Assembly: GCF_014203545.1 (NCBI RefSeq)
Contig: NZ_JACHJG010000001.1
Location: 372,001 to 436,000 of the forward strand
Length of the DNA: 64,000 nucleotides
Direction of reading: 5' to 3'
DNA from: Streptomyces netropsis
GTDB taxonomy: Bacteria > Actinomycetota > Actinomycetes > Streptomycetales > Streptomycetaceae
Positions 36,039-46,492 of the stretch are shown here, piece after piece; position 1 is the first letter of the stretch; each line of letters opens with the position of its first letter. A program made the translations under genes and the position numbers. Below the pieces are notes generated by a model. That model saw only the letters and a program-made list of their open reading frames with translations, did no database searches and was not told the DNA's origin.

Positions 36039-37490
36039 TCAGGCGCGGGCCGCCCGGACGCGGGCGAGGCCGAAGGCGGCCAGTACCGCGATGACCGCGA
36101 CGACGGCCGCGTCGACGCCGAGGGCCAGCTTGATGCCGCCCAGCGTGGCGTCCGCGAAGCTCGAACCGTCCTCGCGGAGGGTGGCGACGTGCGCGGAGGA
36201 CAGCGCGCTCAGCAGGGGGATGCCGATCGTGAGGCCGACCTGCTGGGAGCTGGTCACCAGACCGGTGGCCAAGCCCTGTTCTTCGTCCGGCAGGCCGGAC
36301 GTGGCGATCACGCCGTACGAGACGATCACCCACAGGTGGCCGATGCAGGCGATCGTCACGCCCGCCAGGGCCAGCCAGACACCGGAGTCGGCGCCGAGGC
36401 CCAGCAGGGCGGCGGTGAACGCCGCCTGGAGGAGGAGGCCCGTCACCAGGGTGTTGCGGGCGCCGAGGCGGGCGATGACCTTGGGGGCGGTGATGCCCGA
36501 GAGGGCGGCGAAGACACCCTGAACGCCGAAGATCAGCCCGCTCTGGAAGGCCGAGAGGTCCAGGACCTCCTGGAAGTACAGGGTGAGCAGGAAGACGACC
36601 GTGCTCATCATCGAGAACGTGGTCAGCCCGGCCACGTTCCCCCACGCCACCGTGCGGCGGCGCAGCATCGGCAGTGAGACGAGCGGCTCGGCCGCCCGGG
36701 ACTCCACGATCACGAACGCGACGAGCAGGACGATCCCCGCCGTGAGCGTGACGATCACGTCCACGCCGCCGAAGCCCTGCTGGGCCGCGGTCGACAGTGC
36801 GTAGATCAGCCCCAGCAGACCACCGGTCACGGTCACCGCGCCCGGCACGTCGACCCGGGGGCGCCGCGGGTGCCGCGACTCGGTCAGCAGACCGGGCGCC
36901 ACGGCGAGGATGCCCACGCCCGCCACGGCCAGCAGGCCCATCGTCGAGCGCCAGCCGAGGGAGTCGGTCATGACACCGCCGAGCACCATGCCGATGGTGA
37001 AGCCCAGGGAGAGCAGGGTGCCGCTGATGCCCAGCGCCCGGTCCCGCTGCGGCCCCTCGGCGAAGGTCGTGGTCAGCAGGGACATACCGGTCGGCACGAT
37101 GACGGCCGCGCCCAGGCCCTGCAGGGCCCGCCCGGCGAGGAAGACCGCCGGGCTCCAGGCGAGCGTGGCGAGCACGGACGCGGCGGCGAAGAGGGCGAGT
37201 CCGATGAGGAAGAGCCTGCGGCGCCCGTAGAGGTCGGCGATCCGGCCGAACAGCAGCAGGAAGCCGCCGGAAGGCAGGGCGAAGGCGGTGACCGCCCACT
37301 GCAGGTCGGCCTGGCCCATGCCGAGGTCCTCGCCGAGGACGGGCAGGGCGACGTTCAGGATGGAGAAGTCGAGCGCCACGATGAACTGCGCGGCGCACAG
37401 CACCAGCAGGATCAGTTTCGCCCGGGCCGTCATGCGCGGTGCGGTGCCCGGTGGTGCGGAAGTGGGGGACGGGGAGGTGTCGATCGCCAT
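36039..37490 (-). CDS. MFS drug-efflux transporter (DHA2/EmrB type)
   Basis: Proton-driven multidrug pump with about 14 membrane segments, 483 aa from ATG 37490. Seen are ALDFSILNVALPVLGEDLGMGQADLQWAVTAFAL at the first segments, RIADLYGRRRLFLIG in loop 2-3 and the motif C region GTLLSLGFTIGMVLGGV. It is divergent from an XRE regulator across a 126-bp region containing palindromes, the usual layout of a self-regulated pump. Shows the same arrangement as the pair at 55-57.5 kb. Confidence 0.9.
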   Translation of the reverse strand: MAIDTSPSPTSAPPGTAPRMTARAKLILLVLCAAQFIVALDFSILNVALPVLGEDLGMGQADLQWAVTAFALPSGGFLLLFGRIADLYGRRRLFLIGLALFAAASVLATLAWSPAVFLAGRALQGLGAAVIVPTGMSLLTTTFAEGPQRDRALGISGTLLSLGFTIGMVLGGVMTDSLGWRSTMGLLAVAGVGILAVAPGLLTESRHPRRPRVDVPGAVTVTGGLLGLIYALSTAAQQGFGGVDVIVTLTAGIVLLVAFVIVESRAAEPLVSLPMLRRRTVAWGNVAGLTTFSMMSTVVFLLTLYFQEVLDLSAFQSGLIFGVQGVFAALSGITAPKVIARLGARNTLVTGLLLQAAFTAALLGLGADSGVWLALAGVTIACIGHLWVIVSYGVIATSGLPDEEQGLATGLVTSSQQVGLTIGIPLLSALSSAHVATLREDGSSFADATLGGIKLALGVDAAVVAVIAVLAAFGLARVRAARA

Positions 37491-37541
37491 GGTCACCACC
37501 CTCGGGCTCACGGAATACCCGTGGGGAGACGGTGCTTATGG

Positions 37542-37558
37542 TGGTGGTCGTACCACCA
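37542..37558. promoter_or_regulatory. Candidate operator between the MFS and XRE genes
   Basis: TGGTGGT-CGT-ACCACCA, perfect 7-bp arms, followed by a second GGCCGGC...GCCGGCC dyad containing GGTACC. Suited to regulation of both divergent genes by the adjacent XRE protein. Confidence 0.5.
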
Positions 37559-37616
37559 GGCCGGCCGGTACCGTCGGCCGGCCCACCGGGCGGGGGAGGC
37601 GACACGAGGGGGAGCG

Positions 37617-38525
37617 TTGACCGTCAGCAGGACCGAACCGATCACCACGCCGCACGCGCGCGGCGCCAAGTCGCGCCGCCGCCACGAGCTGCGTGAGTTC
37701 CTGATGAGCCGTCGGGCCCGGGTGAGCCCGGCCGAGGCGGGGCTGCCCGACGGCGGAGCCCGCCGCCGCACCCCGGGGCTGCGCCGCGAGGAGGTCGCGG
37801 TCCTCGCCGGAGTGGGGGCCTCCTGGTACCAGTGGCTGGAGCAGGGACGCGAGATCACCGTCTCCCCGCAGGTCCTCGACGCGGTCGCGCGGGTGCTGAA
37901 GCTGACCGGCCCCGAGCGGCGCCACCTCTATGTACTGGCCGGGCTCAACCCGCCGCGGCCCGAGTCCGCGCCCGACCCCGCGTATCTGTGCGACGGGCTG
38001 CACCGGCTGATCGACGCGTGGATGCCGCTGCCGGCGCACGTCATGGACGCGTACTGGAACACGATCGCCTACAACGAATCCGCCGCCCTCGTCATGGGGT
38101 TCCGCCCGGAGACCACCCAGAACTGCCTGACCACCTTCTTCACCGACCCCGTCTACCGGTCCCGCGTGGCGAACTGGGAGAGGAACGCGCAACGCGTCGT
38201 CGCCCAGTTCCGCGCGGCGCTCTCCGAGCGCCCGGACGACGAGGGCTTCCAGACGATCGTTATGGAACTGTCCGAGGAGAGCCCGGAATTCGCCCGGCTG
38301 TGGGCGCGCGGCGACGTGAGCGACAGCGGACAGATGATCAAGGAGATGGACCACCCCCTGGTCGGCACCCTGCGCTTCGAGACCACCCCGCTGCGCGTCC
38401 CCGCTCGCCCCGATCTGACTATCGTGATGCACAACCCCGTGCCCGGTACGGACACGGCGGCGAAGGTGGAGTGGCTGAACTCCCCCGAGGGCCGGCGCGG
38501 CGGGATGTCCTCGGTCGCGGGCTGA
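37617..38525 (+). CDS. XRE-family (MmyB-like) transcriptional regulator
   Basis: 302 aa from TTG 37617, preceded by GAGGGGGAG. The N-terminal helix-turn-helix is seen as LREFLMSRRARVSPAEAGL, then RRTPGLRREEVAVLAGVGASWYQWLEQGREITVSPQVLDAVARVL, the hallmark of the MmyB-like subgroup. The C-terminal ligand-binding domain reads HVMDAYWNTIAYNESAALVMG. It probably represses or activates the divergent MFS pump in response to a small molecule. Confidence 0.9.
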   Translation: MTVSRTEPITTPHARGAKSRRRHELREFLMSRRARVSPAEAGLPDGGARRRTPGLRREEVAVLAGVGASWYQWLEQGREITVSPQVLDAVARVLKLTGPERRHLYVLAGLNPPRPESAPDPAYLCDGLHRLIDAWMPLPAHVMDAYWNTIAYNESAALVMGFRPETTQNCLTTFFTDPVYRSRVANWERNAQRVVAQFRAALSERPDDEGFQTIVMELSEESPEFARLWARGDVSDSGQMIKEMDHPLVGTLRFETTPLRVPARPDLTIVMHNPVPGTDTAAKVEWLNSPEGRRGGMSSVAG

Positions 38526-38635
38526 CCGGGGCGAAAGCCCGGGCTGACCGGGGCGGGAGCCCGGACCACCCGAAGGGGGAGGGGCCGCCGGTTACCCTTG
38601 CGGGCCCGCCCCACCCGCCCACCCAAGGAATCCCT

Positions 38636-39457
38636 GTGCGTCCTCACCCCCGCCGTGGCGCGTCCGCCGTCCTCGCCGCCTCGGCCCTGCTGCTCGTCTC
38701 CGCCTGCGGCGGGGCGCCCGGCCGGGAGAGACCCACCGACGACGGGAGCCGCCCCGAGGCGACGCGCGACGCCGCGAACGGACCGACGAACGCGACGCCG
38801 CAGGTGAAGCCCCTCACCCGCGAGCAGACGAAAGCCGCGGTGCTCACCGCCGGGGACCTGCCCTCCGGCTGGAAGGTCATGGGGGAAGCGAGCGACGCCT
38901 TCGGCCCGGGGCTGCTGCAGATCGGCACCACGGAGAAGACGCCGTGCCAGCCGCTGCTCGACGCCTTCGTCGGCCGGAGCAACGGCCCGAAGCCGGCGGC
39001 CCACGCCATGACCGAGCTGGTCCAGGGCGGCGACGCGGGGTCCATGCTGGTCAACGGCGTCACCTCCTACAGCGCATCCGACGCGGTGAAGATCATGCGG
39101 GCCACGCTGGACGTCGACGCCTGCGAGAGCTTCAGCGGCAAGCTGGGCGACGACCGCAAGGCCGACTTCACGGCCGAGCCATTGGACGTCCCCAGGACCG
39201 GCGACGAGTCGCGCGCCGTGCGGGTGACCGTCGCGGAGACCGCGAACGAGGCCAGCATGCAGCACGACATCGCGGCCGCCCGGGTCGGCGCCACGATCGT
39301 GACCGTCGTGCGGACCAGCTTCAGCACCGCCGACAGCTCCAGCTTCGAGGACGCGCTCGGCAAGGTCGTCGAGAAGGTGAAGAGGACGGAGAGGACGGAG
39401 AGGACGGAGAGGACGGAGAGGACGGAGAAGGCCGCGCGGGCCGGCAAGGCCTCCTGA
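38636..39457 (+). CDS. Lipoprotein with a C-terminal RTE repeat tail
   Basis: 273 aa from GTG 38636, with AAGGAA five bases upstream. Lipobox LVSAC follows a hydrophobic signal. The mature region resembles actinobacterial sensor-type lipoproteins (LTAGDLPSGWKVM, CQPLLDAF, AACESF-like positions, VEKVK) of unknown role. The protein ends with five RTE tripeptides made by a 9-bp tandem repeat, then KAARAGKAS. The tail is strongly charged and probably disordered. Confidence 0.8.
   Translation: MRPHPRRGASAVLAASALLLVSACGGAPGRERPTDDGSRPEATRDAANGPTNATPQVKPLTREQTKAAVLTAGDLPSGWKVMGEASDAFGPGLLQIGTTEKTPCQPLLDAFVGRSNGPKPAAHAMTELVQGGDAGSMLVNGVTSYSASDAVKIMRATLDVDACESFSGKLGDDRKADFTAEPLDVPRTGDESRAVRVTVAETANEASMQHDIAAARVGATIVTVVRTSFSTADSSSFEDALGKVVEKVKRTERTERTERTERTEKAARAGKAS
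39383..39427 (+). repeat. 9-bp minisatellite, five copies
   Basis: AGGACGGAG repeated exactly five times (39383-39427) near the 3' end of the lipoprotein gene. Unit length is a multiple of three, so copy-number change keeps the frame. Confidence 0.95.
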
Positions 39458-39509
39458 CCGGCCCGGCCCGGCGCCCGGGGCCGGGGCACCGTTCAATATG
39501 CTCCGCCGT

Positions 39510-39863
39510 ATGACGGACAACGCCACGCTGGACCCCGAAGACCGCAAGCTGATCACGCTCGCCCGATCCACGCGCGCCCGTAACGCCGTGGCCGAGGGCG
39601 CCGCCGTGCGCGACGAGAACGGCCGGACGTACGTCGCCGGGACCGTCGACCTGGACTCGCTGAAGCTCAGCGCCCTGGCCACCGCCGTCGCGATGGCCGT
39701 GGCCAGTGGCGCGAAGTCGCTGGAGGCCGCCGTCGTCGTCTCCGAGGCCGAGACCGCGTCCGACGCGGACCGCGCGGCCGTCCGGGACCTGGGCGGGCCC
39801 GCGACGCCCGTACTGCTCGCGGGCCCGGACGGGACCGTGCGCGCCGCGCTCACCGCGGGATAG
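39510..39863 (+). CDS. Cytidine deaminase-like protein lacking the zinc motifs
   Basis: 117 aa from ATG 39510; ATG 39498 is also in frame. The order DRKLITLARSTRARNAVAEGAAVRDENGRTYVAGTVDLDSLKLSALATAVAMAVASGAKSLEAAVVVSEA follows the cytidine deaminase fold. However, the catalytic HAE and the two zinc cysteines (PCxxC) are absent: the corresponding region reads LSALATAVA and GPATPVLLA. It is therefore probably not a deaminase. In streptomycetes this protein sits beside era and is often labelled cytidine deaminase. TATGCT seven bases before the ATG suggests leaderless translation. Confidence 0.75.
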   Translation: MTDNATLDPEDRKLITLARSTRARNAVAEGAAVRDENGRTYVAGTVDLDSLKLSALATAVAMAVASGAKSLEAAVVVSEAETASDADRAAVRDLGGPATPVLLAGPDGTVRAALTAG

Positions 39864-39911
39864 CCGGGCCGCTGGTCGGCGGGGGCCCGGGGATCGGGGA
39901 GAATACCGAGT

Positions 39912-40853
39912 ATGGACAGTGCTGCCTCCCCCTCCCAGGCCCCTCACCGCGCGGGCTTCGCGTGCTTCGTCGGCCGCCCCAACGCGGGCAAGTCGACCCT
40001 GACCAACGCACTGGTGGGGACGAAGGTCGCGATCACCTCCAACCGGCCGCAGACCACCCGCCACACCGTGCGCGGCATCGTGCACCGCCCCGACGCCCAG
40101 CTCGTCCTCGTCGACACCCCCGGGCTGCACAAGCCCCGCACGCTGCTCGGCGAGCGCCTCAACGACGTCGTGCGGACCACCTGGGCCGAGGTCGACGTGA
40201 TCGGCTTCTGTCTGCCCGCCGACCAGAAGCTGGGCCCCGGCGACAAGTTCATCGCCAAGGAACTCGCGGGGATCAAGAAGACCCCGAAGATCGCCATCGT
40301 CACCAAGACGGACCTGGTCGACTCCAAGCAGCTCGCCGAGCAGCTCATCGCGATCGACCAGCTCGCCGTGGAGCTGGGCTTCGAGTGGCAGACGATCGTC
40401 CCCGTCTCGGCGGTGGGCGACAAGCAGGTCTCGCTGCTGGCCGACCTCATCGCCCCGCTCCTCCCGGAGAGCCCGCCGCTCTACCCCGAGGGCGACCTCA
40501 CGGACGAGCCGGAGATGGTCATGGTCGCCGAGCTGATCCGCGAGGCCGCGCTGGAGGGTGTGCGCGACGAGCTGCCGCACTCCATCGCCGTCGTGGTGGA
40601 GGAGATGATCCCGCGCGAGGACCGGCCGGAGAACAAGCCGCTGCTCGACATCCACGCCAACGTCTACATCGAGCGGCCGAGCCAGAAGGGCATCATCATC
40701 GGCCCCAAGGGCGCGCGCTTGAAGGAGGTCGGCATGAAGTCCCGCAAGCACATCGAGGCCCTGCTCGGTACGCCGGTCTACCTCGACCTGCACGTCAAGG
40801 TCGCCAAGGACTGGCAGCGGGACCCCAAGCAGCTGCGGAAGCTCGGGTTCTAG
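39912..40853 (+). CDS. era: GTPase Era
   Basis: GTP-binding protein that assists 30S ribosome assembly by binding the 3' end of 16S rRNA. 313 aa. G1 GRPNAGKS, G3 DTPGLH, G4 TKTD and G5 VSAV are intact. The KH domain follows with IYIERPSQKGIIIGPKGARLKEVG. The C-terminus ends KQLRKLGF. The final 31 bp, including the stop, are duplicated 127 bp downstream. Confidence 0.97.
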   Translation: MDSAASPSQAPHRAGFACFVGRPNAGKSTLTNALVGTKVAITSNRPQTTRHTVRGIVHRPDAQLVLVDTPGLHKPRTLLGERLNDVVRTTWAEVDVIGFCLPADQKLGPGDKFIAKELAGIKKTPKIAIVTKTDLVDSKQLAEQLIAIDQLAVELGFEWQTIVPVSAVGDKQVSLLADLIAPLLPESPPLYPEGDLTDEPEMVMVAELIREAALEGVRDELPHSIAVVVEEMIPREDRPENKPLLDIHANVYIERPSQKGIIIGPKGARLKEVGMKSRKHIEALLGTPVYLDLHVKVAKDWQRDPKQLRKLGF

Positions 40854-40980
40854 GCGGGACGTCCTCCGCCGGTCGGAGGCCGGCGCAGTCGTCCGAAGCC
40901 CGGGAGGCCCCTGGGGCCGAGCGGTGCGAGGGCGGCAGTGGGGAGAGGTCCCCAAGCAGCTGCGGAAGCTCGGCTTCTAG
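40823..40980 (+). repeat. Duplication of the era 3' end
   Basis: The 31 bp 40823-40853 (last nine codons plus TAG) recur at 40950-40980 with one mismatch. The 96 bp between them contain no gene. The second copy is not attached to any reading frame of era. Confidence 0.9.
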
Positions 40981-41026
40981 CCCTTGCCGCACGCGTTGGG
41001 GATCACTCTGGTCCTTGCGTCACCCG

Positions 41027-41299
41027 TTACGCGCCTTCCTTCAGCACCAGCTGGATCAGCTCGCGCTGTTCCGGCGTGAGGTGCGGGTCGGCGCAGTGGA
41101 CCGTACGGCCGTCCACCGTGATGTCGTAGTGGAATCCGTCCGGCACACCGCGCGCGGTGGCGCCCGTCTCCGGGCCCACGGCGAGTGCGCGGTGGGCCAG
41201 GGCCTGCACATGGGTCGCGTCGGGCCGGCCGGTCGTGTCCAGCTCGGCCCGGCGCTCGATACCGGCGAAACCGCCGGTACGGGTGATGGCAATCCGCAT
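41027..41299 (-). CDS. Emfourin-like inhibitor of the adjacent M4 protease
   Basis: 90-aa cytoplasmic protein: MRIAITRTGGFAGIERRAELDT, then VPDGFHYDITVDGRTVHCADPHLTPEQRELIQLVLKEG. The sequence and its position 29 bp downstream of a protealysin-like M4 peptidase fit the protealysin inhibitor emfourin, which blocks the protease tightly. Function is inferred from family and context. Confidence 0.8.
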   Translation of the reverse strand: MRIAITRTGGFAGIERRAELDTTGRPDATHVQALAHRALAVGPETGATARGVPDGFHYDITVDGRTVHCADPHLTPEQRELIQLVLKEGA

Positions 41300-41328
41300 G
41301 ACGCCATCCTTACCCCGTCCGACCGTCT

Positions 41329-42387
41329 CTACGAGGTGGGAACCCCCACCTGACCCCAGGCCTTGAGAACGGCCTGAATCTCGTCCCCCTCGCCGAACCG
41401 GGCCCGCGCCGCCTCCACGGTCAGCCGCGCGAAGTCCTTGAAGTCGGCGTCCGAGGCGAGCTCGCCGCCGGTCAGCGTGTCGTACCAGATGTGGCCCGCG
41501 CGCTCCCAGGCGTGCCCGCCGAGGGCGGTGGCCAGGAGGTAGAAGGCGTGGTTGGGGATGCCCGAATTGATGTGCACGCCGCCGTTGTCGCGTGAGGTGC
41601 GGACGTAGTCCTTCATGGTGGCCGGCTGCGGGTCCTTGCCGAGGACGTCGTCGTCGTAGGCGGTGCCGGGCGCCTTCATCGAGCGCAGGGCCTCACCGCG
41701 GTCCACGTTGGGGCCCAGCAGGCCCGCCCCGATCAGCCAGTCGGCCTGGTCGGCGGTCTGCCCGAGGGCGTGCTGCTTGATGAGCGAGCCGAAGACGTCC
41801 GCCACGGACTCGTTCAGCGCGCCCGACTGGCCGTAGTACTCCAGATTGGCCGTGTGCTGGACGACGCCGTGGGTCAGCTCGTGGCCGATGACGTCGACGG
41901 GGATGGTGAAGTCGAGGAAGAGGTCGTTGTCCCCGTCCCCGAAGACCATCCGCTCGCCGTCCCAGAAGGCGTTGTCGTAGTTCTCGCCGTAGTGGACCGT
42001 AGCGTTCAGCGGCAGCCCGGCGTCGTCGATGGAGTGCCGTCCGTAGACCTTGAGGAACAGCTCGAAGGTCGCGCCGAGCCCCGCGTGCGCGCGGTTGACC
42101 GTGCCGTCCTGGGACGGCTGGTCGCCCTCGGAGTGCACCTTCCGGCCAGGGATCGTCTCCTGGTGCCCGGCGTCGAAGATCGTGCGCCGTGGTGTGTCGG
42201 AGGGGGTGCCGGACGGTGCCGCGACACCGCGCAGCGCGGTGATCCGGCGGCGGGTGCGCTGGAGGGAGTCGTGCTCCAGGGTGCGCCGCGCGGGCCCGGA
42301 GCGCCGCTCGTCCTCGGACTGCGCGAGCTTGTCGAGGACGTGGGGCGGAACGATGGTGCAGAAGACCTTGTGAGGTGTGGCGTCCAT
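41329..42387 (-). CDS. Protealysin-like M4 metallopeptidase without signal peptide
   Basis: Thermolysin-family zinc protease, 352 aa from ATG 42387; ATG 42435 is an alternative. Directly after the start, VFCTIVPPHVLDKLA matches the short protealysin-type propeptide, and no secretion signal is present. Zinc motif HELTHG is near residue 168, GALNESVADVFGS supplies the third ligand, and the catalytic histidine region is GGVHINSGIPNHAFY. It is probably made in the cytoplasm as a proenzyme and kept in check by the downstream inhibitor. Divergent from leuA. Confidence 0.92.
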   Translation of the reverse strand: MDATPHKVFCTIVPPHVLDKLAQSEDERRSGPARRTLEHDSLQRTRRRITALRGVAAPSGTPSDTPRRTIFDAGHQETIPGRKVHSEGDQPSQDGTVNRAHAGLGATFELFLKVYGRHSIDDAGLPLNATVHYGENYDNAFWDGERMVFGDGDNDLFLDFTIPVDVIGHELTHGVVQHTANLEYYGQSGALNESVADVFGSLIKQHALGQTADQADWLIGAGLLGPNVDRGEALRSMKAPGTAYDDDVLGKDPQPATMKDYVRTSRDNGGVHINSGIPNHAFYLLATALGGHAWERAGHIWYDTLTGGELASDADFKDFARLTVEAARARFGEGDEIQAVLKAWGQVGVPTS

Positions 42388-42519
42388 GGCCTGAATGTGG
42401 CACTGGGTTTCCGCCGTGTCACTCCTTGCGGTCATGATTAATGAAATCGAGTGGTTGGCCTCCCTTTGGGTGGCACCGTTCCGGATCCCCGCCCGCATCC
42501 CGCATGCTGATACGGGGCC

Positions 42520-42547
42520 TGTCGAATCCGGTCATCTCGGTTAGTGT
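42520..42547 (+). promoter_or_regulatory. Predicted promoter of the leuA leader transcript
   Basis: TGTCGA (42520-42525) and TAGTGT (42542-42547) with a 16-bp spacer. Transcription would begin just before the leader ATG at 42558. Confidence 0.5.
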
Positions 42548-42557
42548 GCTGTGCATC

Positions 42558-44467
<1,910 letters not shown>

Positions 44468-44500
44468 CCTTGGCCTGATCTCGGCCTGATCTTTTCTCGA

Positions 44501-44535
44501 CGGAGGCCCGGCACCGATGGGGTGCCGGGCCTCCG
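44501..44535 (+). terminator. Terminator after leuA
   Basis: Perfect 15-bp stem (CGGAGGCCCGGCACC) with loop GATGG, 33 bp past the leuA stop. Confidence 0.85.
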
Positions 44536-44712
44536 TCCATGCTCATCGTCAATCACGCGCAGCCGAAACCACCGGATCCGGTGGAGTCGGTGGCATGTTC
44601 AGCCTGCTCTTGCCCGAAGACCCCCCGCAGGAGGTGCTGACGGACATCACCGATGTGGCTAACATCACGTCAACGCGGCGACGAGGCCGTGGCGTTATGG
44701 AGGTGCGCCGTG

Positions 44713-45450
44713 ATGCACGCGCAAGGCCGACACAGCCCGGACCGGTGTGTGGTGGGCGTACGCACCGTCTGGCGCACCGTCGGGGACGGCGACTTCTTCT
44801 GCCCCGGCTGTGGCGGTGACCGCAACTACCGGCGCCGCACGGGCCACCGCCGCCTCGTCGCCTTCGGGGTGCCCCTGCTGCCGCGCGGCCCCGTCGGGCC
44901 GATCGTCGAGTGCGCGGCCTGTCACGCCAGGTTCGGCATGGACGTCCTCGACCACCCCACCACCACCCGCTTCTCCGCGATGCTCCGCGACGCCGTGCAC
45001 ACCGTGGCCCTCGCCGTCCTCGCCGCGGGCGGCACCGAGGCCCGTACGGTCCGCAGGGCCGCCGTCGGCGCGGTGCGCGCGGCGGGCTTCGCCGACTGCA
45101 GCGAGGAACAGCTGATCACCCTGATCGAGGCGCTCGCCGCCGACACGGGGCGCCTGCCCGGCATGTACGCCGGCGGCGCGTTCCCGGCCGGGGCCGGGGG
45201 AGGGCGGGGCGGCTTCGACCCCTGCGGCACGGCCCTGGCCATCGAGCTCCACGAGGCGCTGGAGCCACTGGCCCCGCACCTCGCCCCTGCCGGGCGCGAG
45301 GCGATCCTGCTCCAGGGTGCGCACATCGCCCTCGCGGACGGGCCGTACCGGCCCGCGGAGCGGGAAGTCCTGTCGACGGTGGGGCGGGCCCTGCTGATCT
45401 GCCCGGAGGACACGGATCGCCTGCTGGCGGCGGCGCGGATGCCTATGTAG
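44713..45450 (+). CDS. TerB-like tellurite-resistance family protein with zinc ribbon
   Basis: 245 aa from ATG 44713, GGAGGTG seven bases upstream. The N-terminus carries two CxxC pairs (FFCPGCGGDRNYRRRTG and VECAACHARFG), a zinc-ribbon-like element. The remainder is helical and TerB-like (AVHTVALAVLAAGGTEARTVRRAAVGAVRAAGF, and ILLQGAHIALADGPYRPAEREVLSTVGRAL). It likely senses metal or stress; precise role unknown. A 32-bp tandem repeat array starts at its stop codon. Confidence 0.8.
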   Translation: MHAQGRHSPDRCVVGVRTVWRTVGDGDFFCPGCGGDRNYRRRTGHRRLVAFGVPLLPRGPVGPIVECAACHARFGMDVLDHPTTTRFSAMLRDAVHTVALAVLAAGGTEARTVRRAAVGAVRAAGFADCSEEQLITLIEALAADTGRLPGMYAGGAFPAGAGGGRGGFDPCGTALAIELHEALEPLAPHLAPAGREAILLQGAHIALADGPYRPAEREVLSTVGRALLICPEDTDRLLAAARMPM

Positions 45451-45451
45451 T

Positions 45452-45579
45452 GGGCTGCCGTGCCTTGTCCTCAAGCGCCGGACGGGCTGCCGTGCCTTGT
45501 CCTCAAGCGCCGGACGGGCTGCCGTGCCTTGTCCTCAAGCGCCGGACGGGCTGCTGTGCCTTGTCCTCAAGCGCCGGAC
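45452..45579 (+). repeat. Tandem array, four 32-bp units
   Basis: Units at 45452, 45484, 45516 and 45548 are identical except for one C-to-T change in the fourth. Each contains the dispersed element arm CTCAAGCGCCGGACGGGC. The fourth unit is the left arm of the hairpin that follows. There are no unique spacers, so it is not a CRISPR array. Confidence 0.95.
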
Positions 45580-45613
45580 GGGCTTTTCCAGCCCGTCCGG
45601 CGCTTGAGGACAA
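45561..45613. terminator. Perfect 24-bp hairpin closing the tandem array
   Basis: Left arm 45561-45584 and right arm 45590-45613 pair completely around TTTCC. Followed by GGGGGCCTGGGGGC, as also seen after the ppdK element. Likely terminator for the TerB-like gene. Confidence 0.85.
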
Positions 45614-45720
45614 CGGGGGCCTGGGGGCTTGCCCCCAGTTCGGGAAAGGGCGGGTAGGGGAGAAGGCCGCCGGAGGCGCCCGCGGACCGAGCCGCCCCGC
45701 CCGTACGGGACAATGGCCCC

Positions 45721-46467
45721 ATGAGTCTCTTCCGCGACGACGGCATCGTGCTGCGCACGCAGAAGCTCGGCGAAGCGGACCGCATCATCACTCTGCTCAC
45801 CCGCGGTCACGGTCGCGTGCGGGCGGTAGCCCGGGGCGTGCGGCGGACCAAGTCGAAGTTCGGGGCGCGGCTGGAGCCGTTCTCCCACGTGGACGTGCAG
45901 TTCTTCGCGCGCGGGAACGAGCTGGTCGGGCGCGGGCTGCCGTTGTGCACGCAGAGTGAGACCATCGCCGCGTACGGTGGCGGGATCGTCACCGACTACG
46001 CCCGCTACACCGCCGGCACCGCCATGCTGGAGACCGCCGAGCGGTTCACCGACCACGAGGGCGAGCCCGCCGTGCAGCAGTATCTGCTGCTGGTCGGGGG
46101 CCTGCGGACGCTCGCCTCGGGCGAGCACGCGCCGCACCTCATCCTGGACGCCTTCCTGCTGCGCTCCCTCGCCGTCAACGGCTACGCGCCCAGCTTCGAG
46201 GCGTGCGCGAAGTGCGGTATGCCCGGGCCGAACCGATTCTTCTCGGTCGCGGCGGGCGGGGTCGTCTGCGGGGAGTGCCGGGTGCCCGGAAGCGTCGTAC
46301 CCTCCTCGGAGTCGATCGAACTCCTCGGCGCGTTGCTGACCGGGGACTGGGCGACGGCGGACGCGTGCGAGCCGCGCCATGTCCGGGAGGGCAGCGGCCT
46401 CGTGGCGGCGTATCTGCACTGGCACCTGGAGCGGGGGCTTCGCTCCCTCCGCTACGTGGAAAAGTAA
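45721..46467 (+). CDS. recO: DNA repair protein RecO
   Basis: Recombination mediator in the RecFOR pathway, annealing ssDNA and loading RecA. 248 aa. The N-terminal OB fold reads [51 protein letters not shown]. Zinc-finger cysteines lie in EACAKCG and [14 protein letters not shown] ends six bases before the ATG, indicating a leaderless mRNA. uppS follows 25 bp after the stop. Confidence 0.95.
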   Translation: MSLFRDDGIVLRTQKLGEADRIITLLTRGHGRVRAVARGVRRTKSKFGARLEPFSHVDVQFFARGNELVGRGLPLCTQSETIAAYGGGIVTDYARYTAGTAMLETAERFTDHEGEPAVQQYLLLVGGLRTLASGEHAPHLILDAFLLRSLAVNGYAPSFEACAKCGMPGPNRFFSVAAGGVVCGECRVPGSVVPSSESIELLGALLTGDWATADACEPRHVREGSGLVAAYLHWHLERGLRSLRYVEK

Positions 46468-46492
46468 CTGGTATCGAGGAGAAGTGGCACGC

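Noticed and set aside
45452..45579. Tandem 32-bp repeats as a possible CRISPR array
   Set aside because: Units are directly adjacent with no spacers, and no cas genes are nearby.
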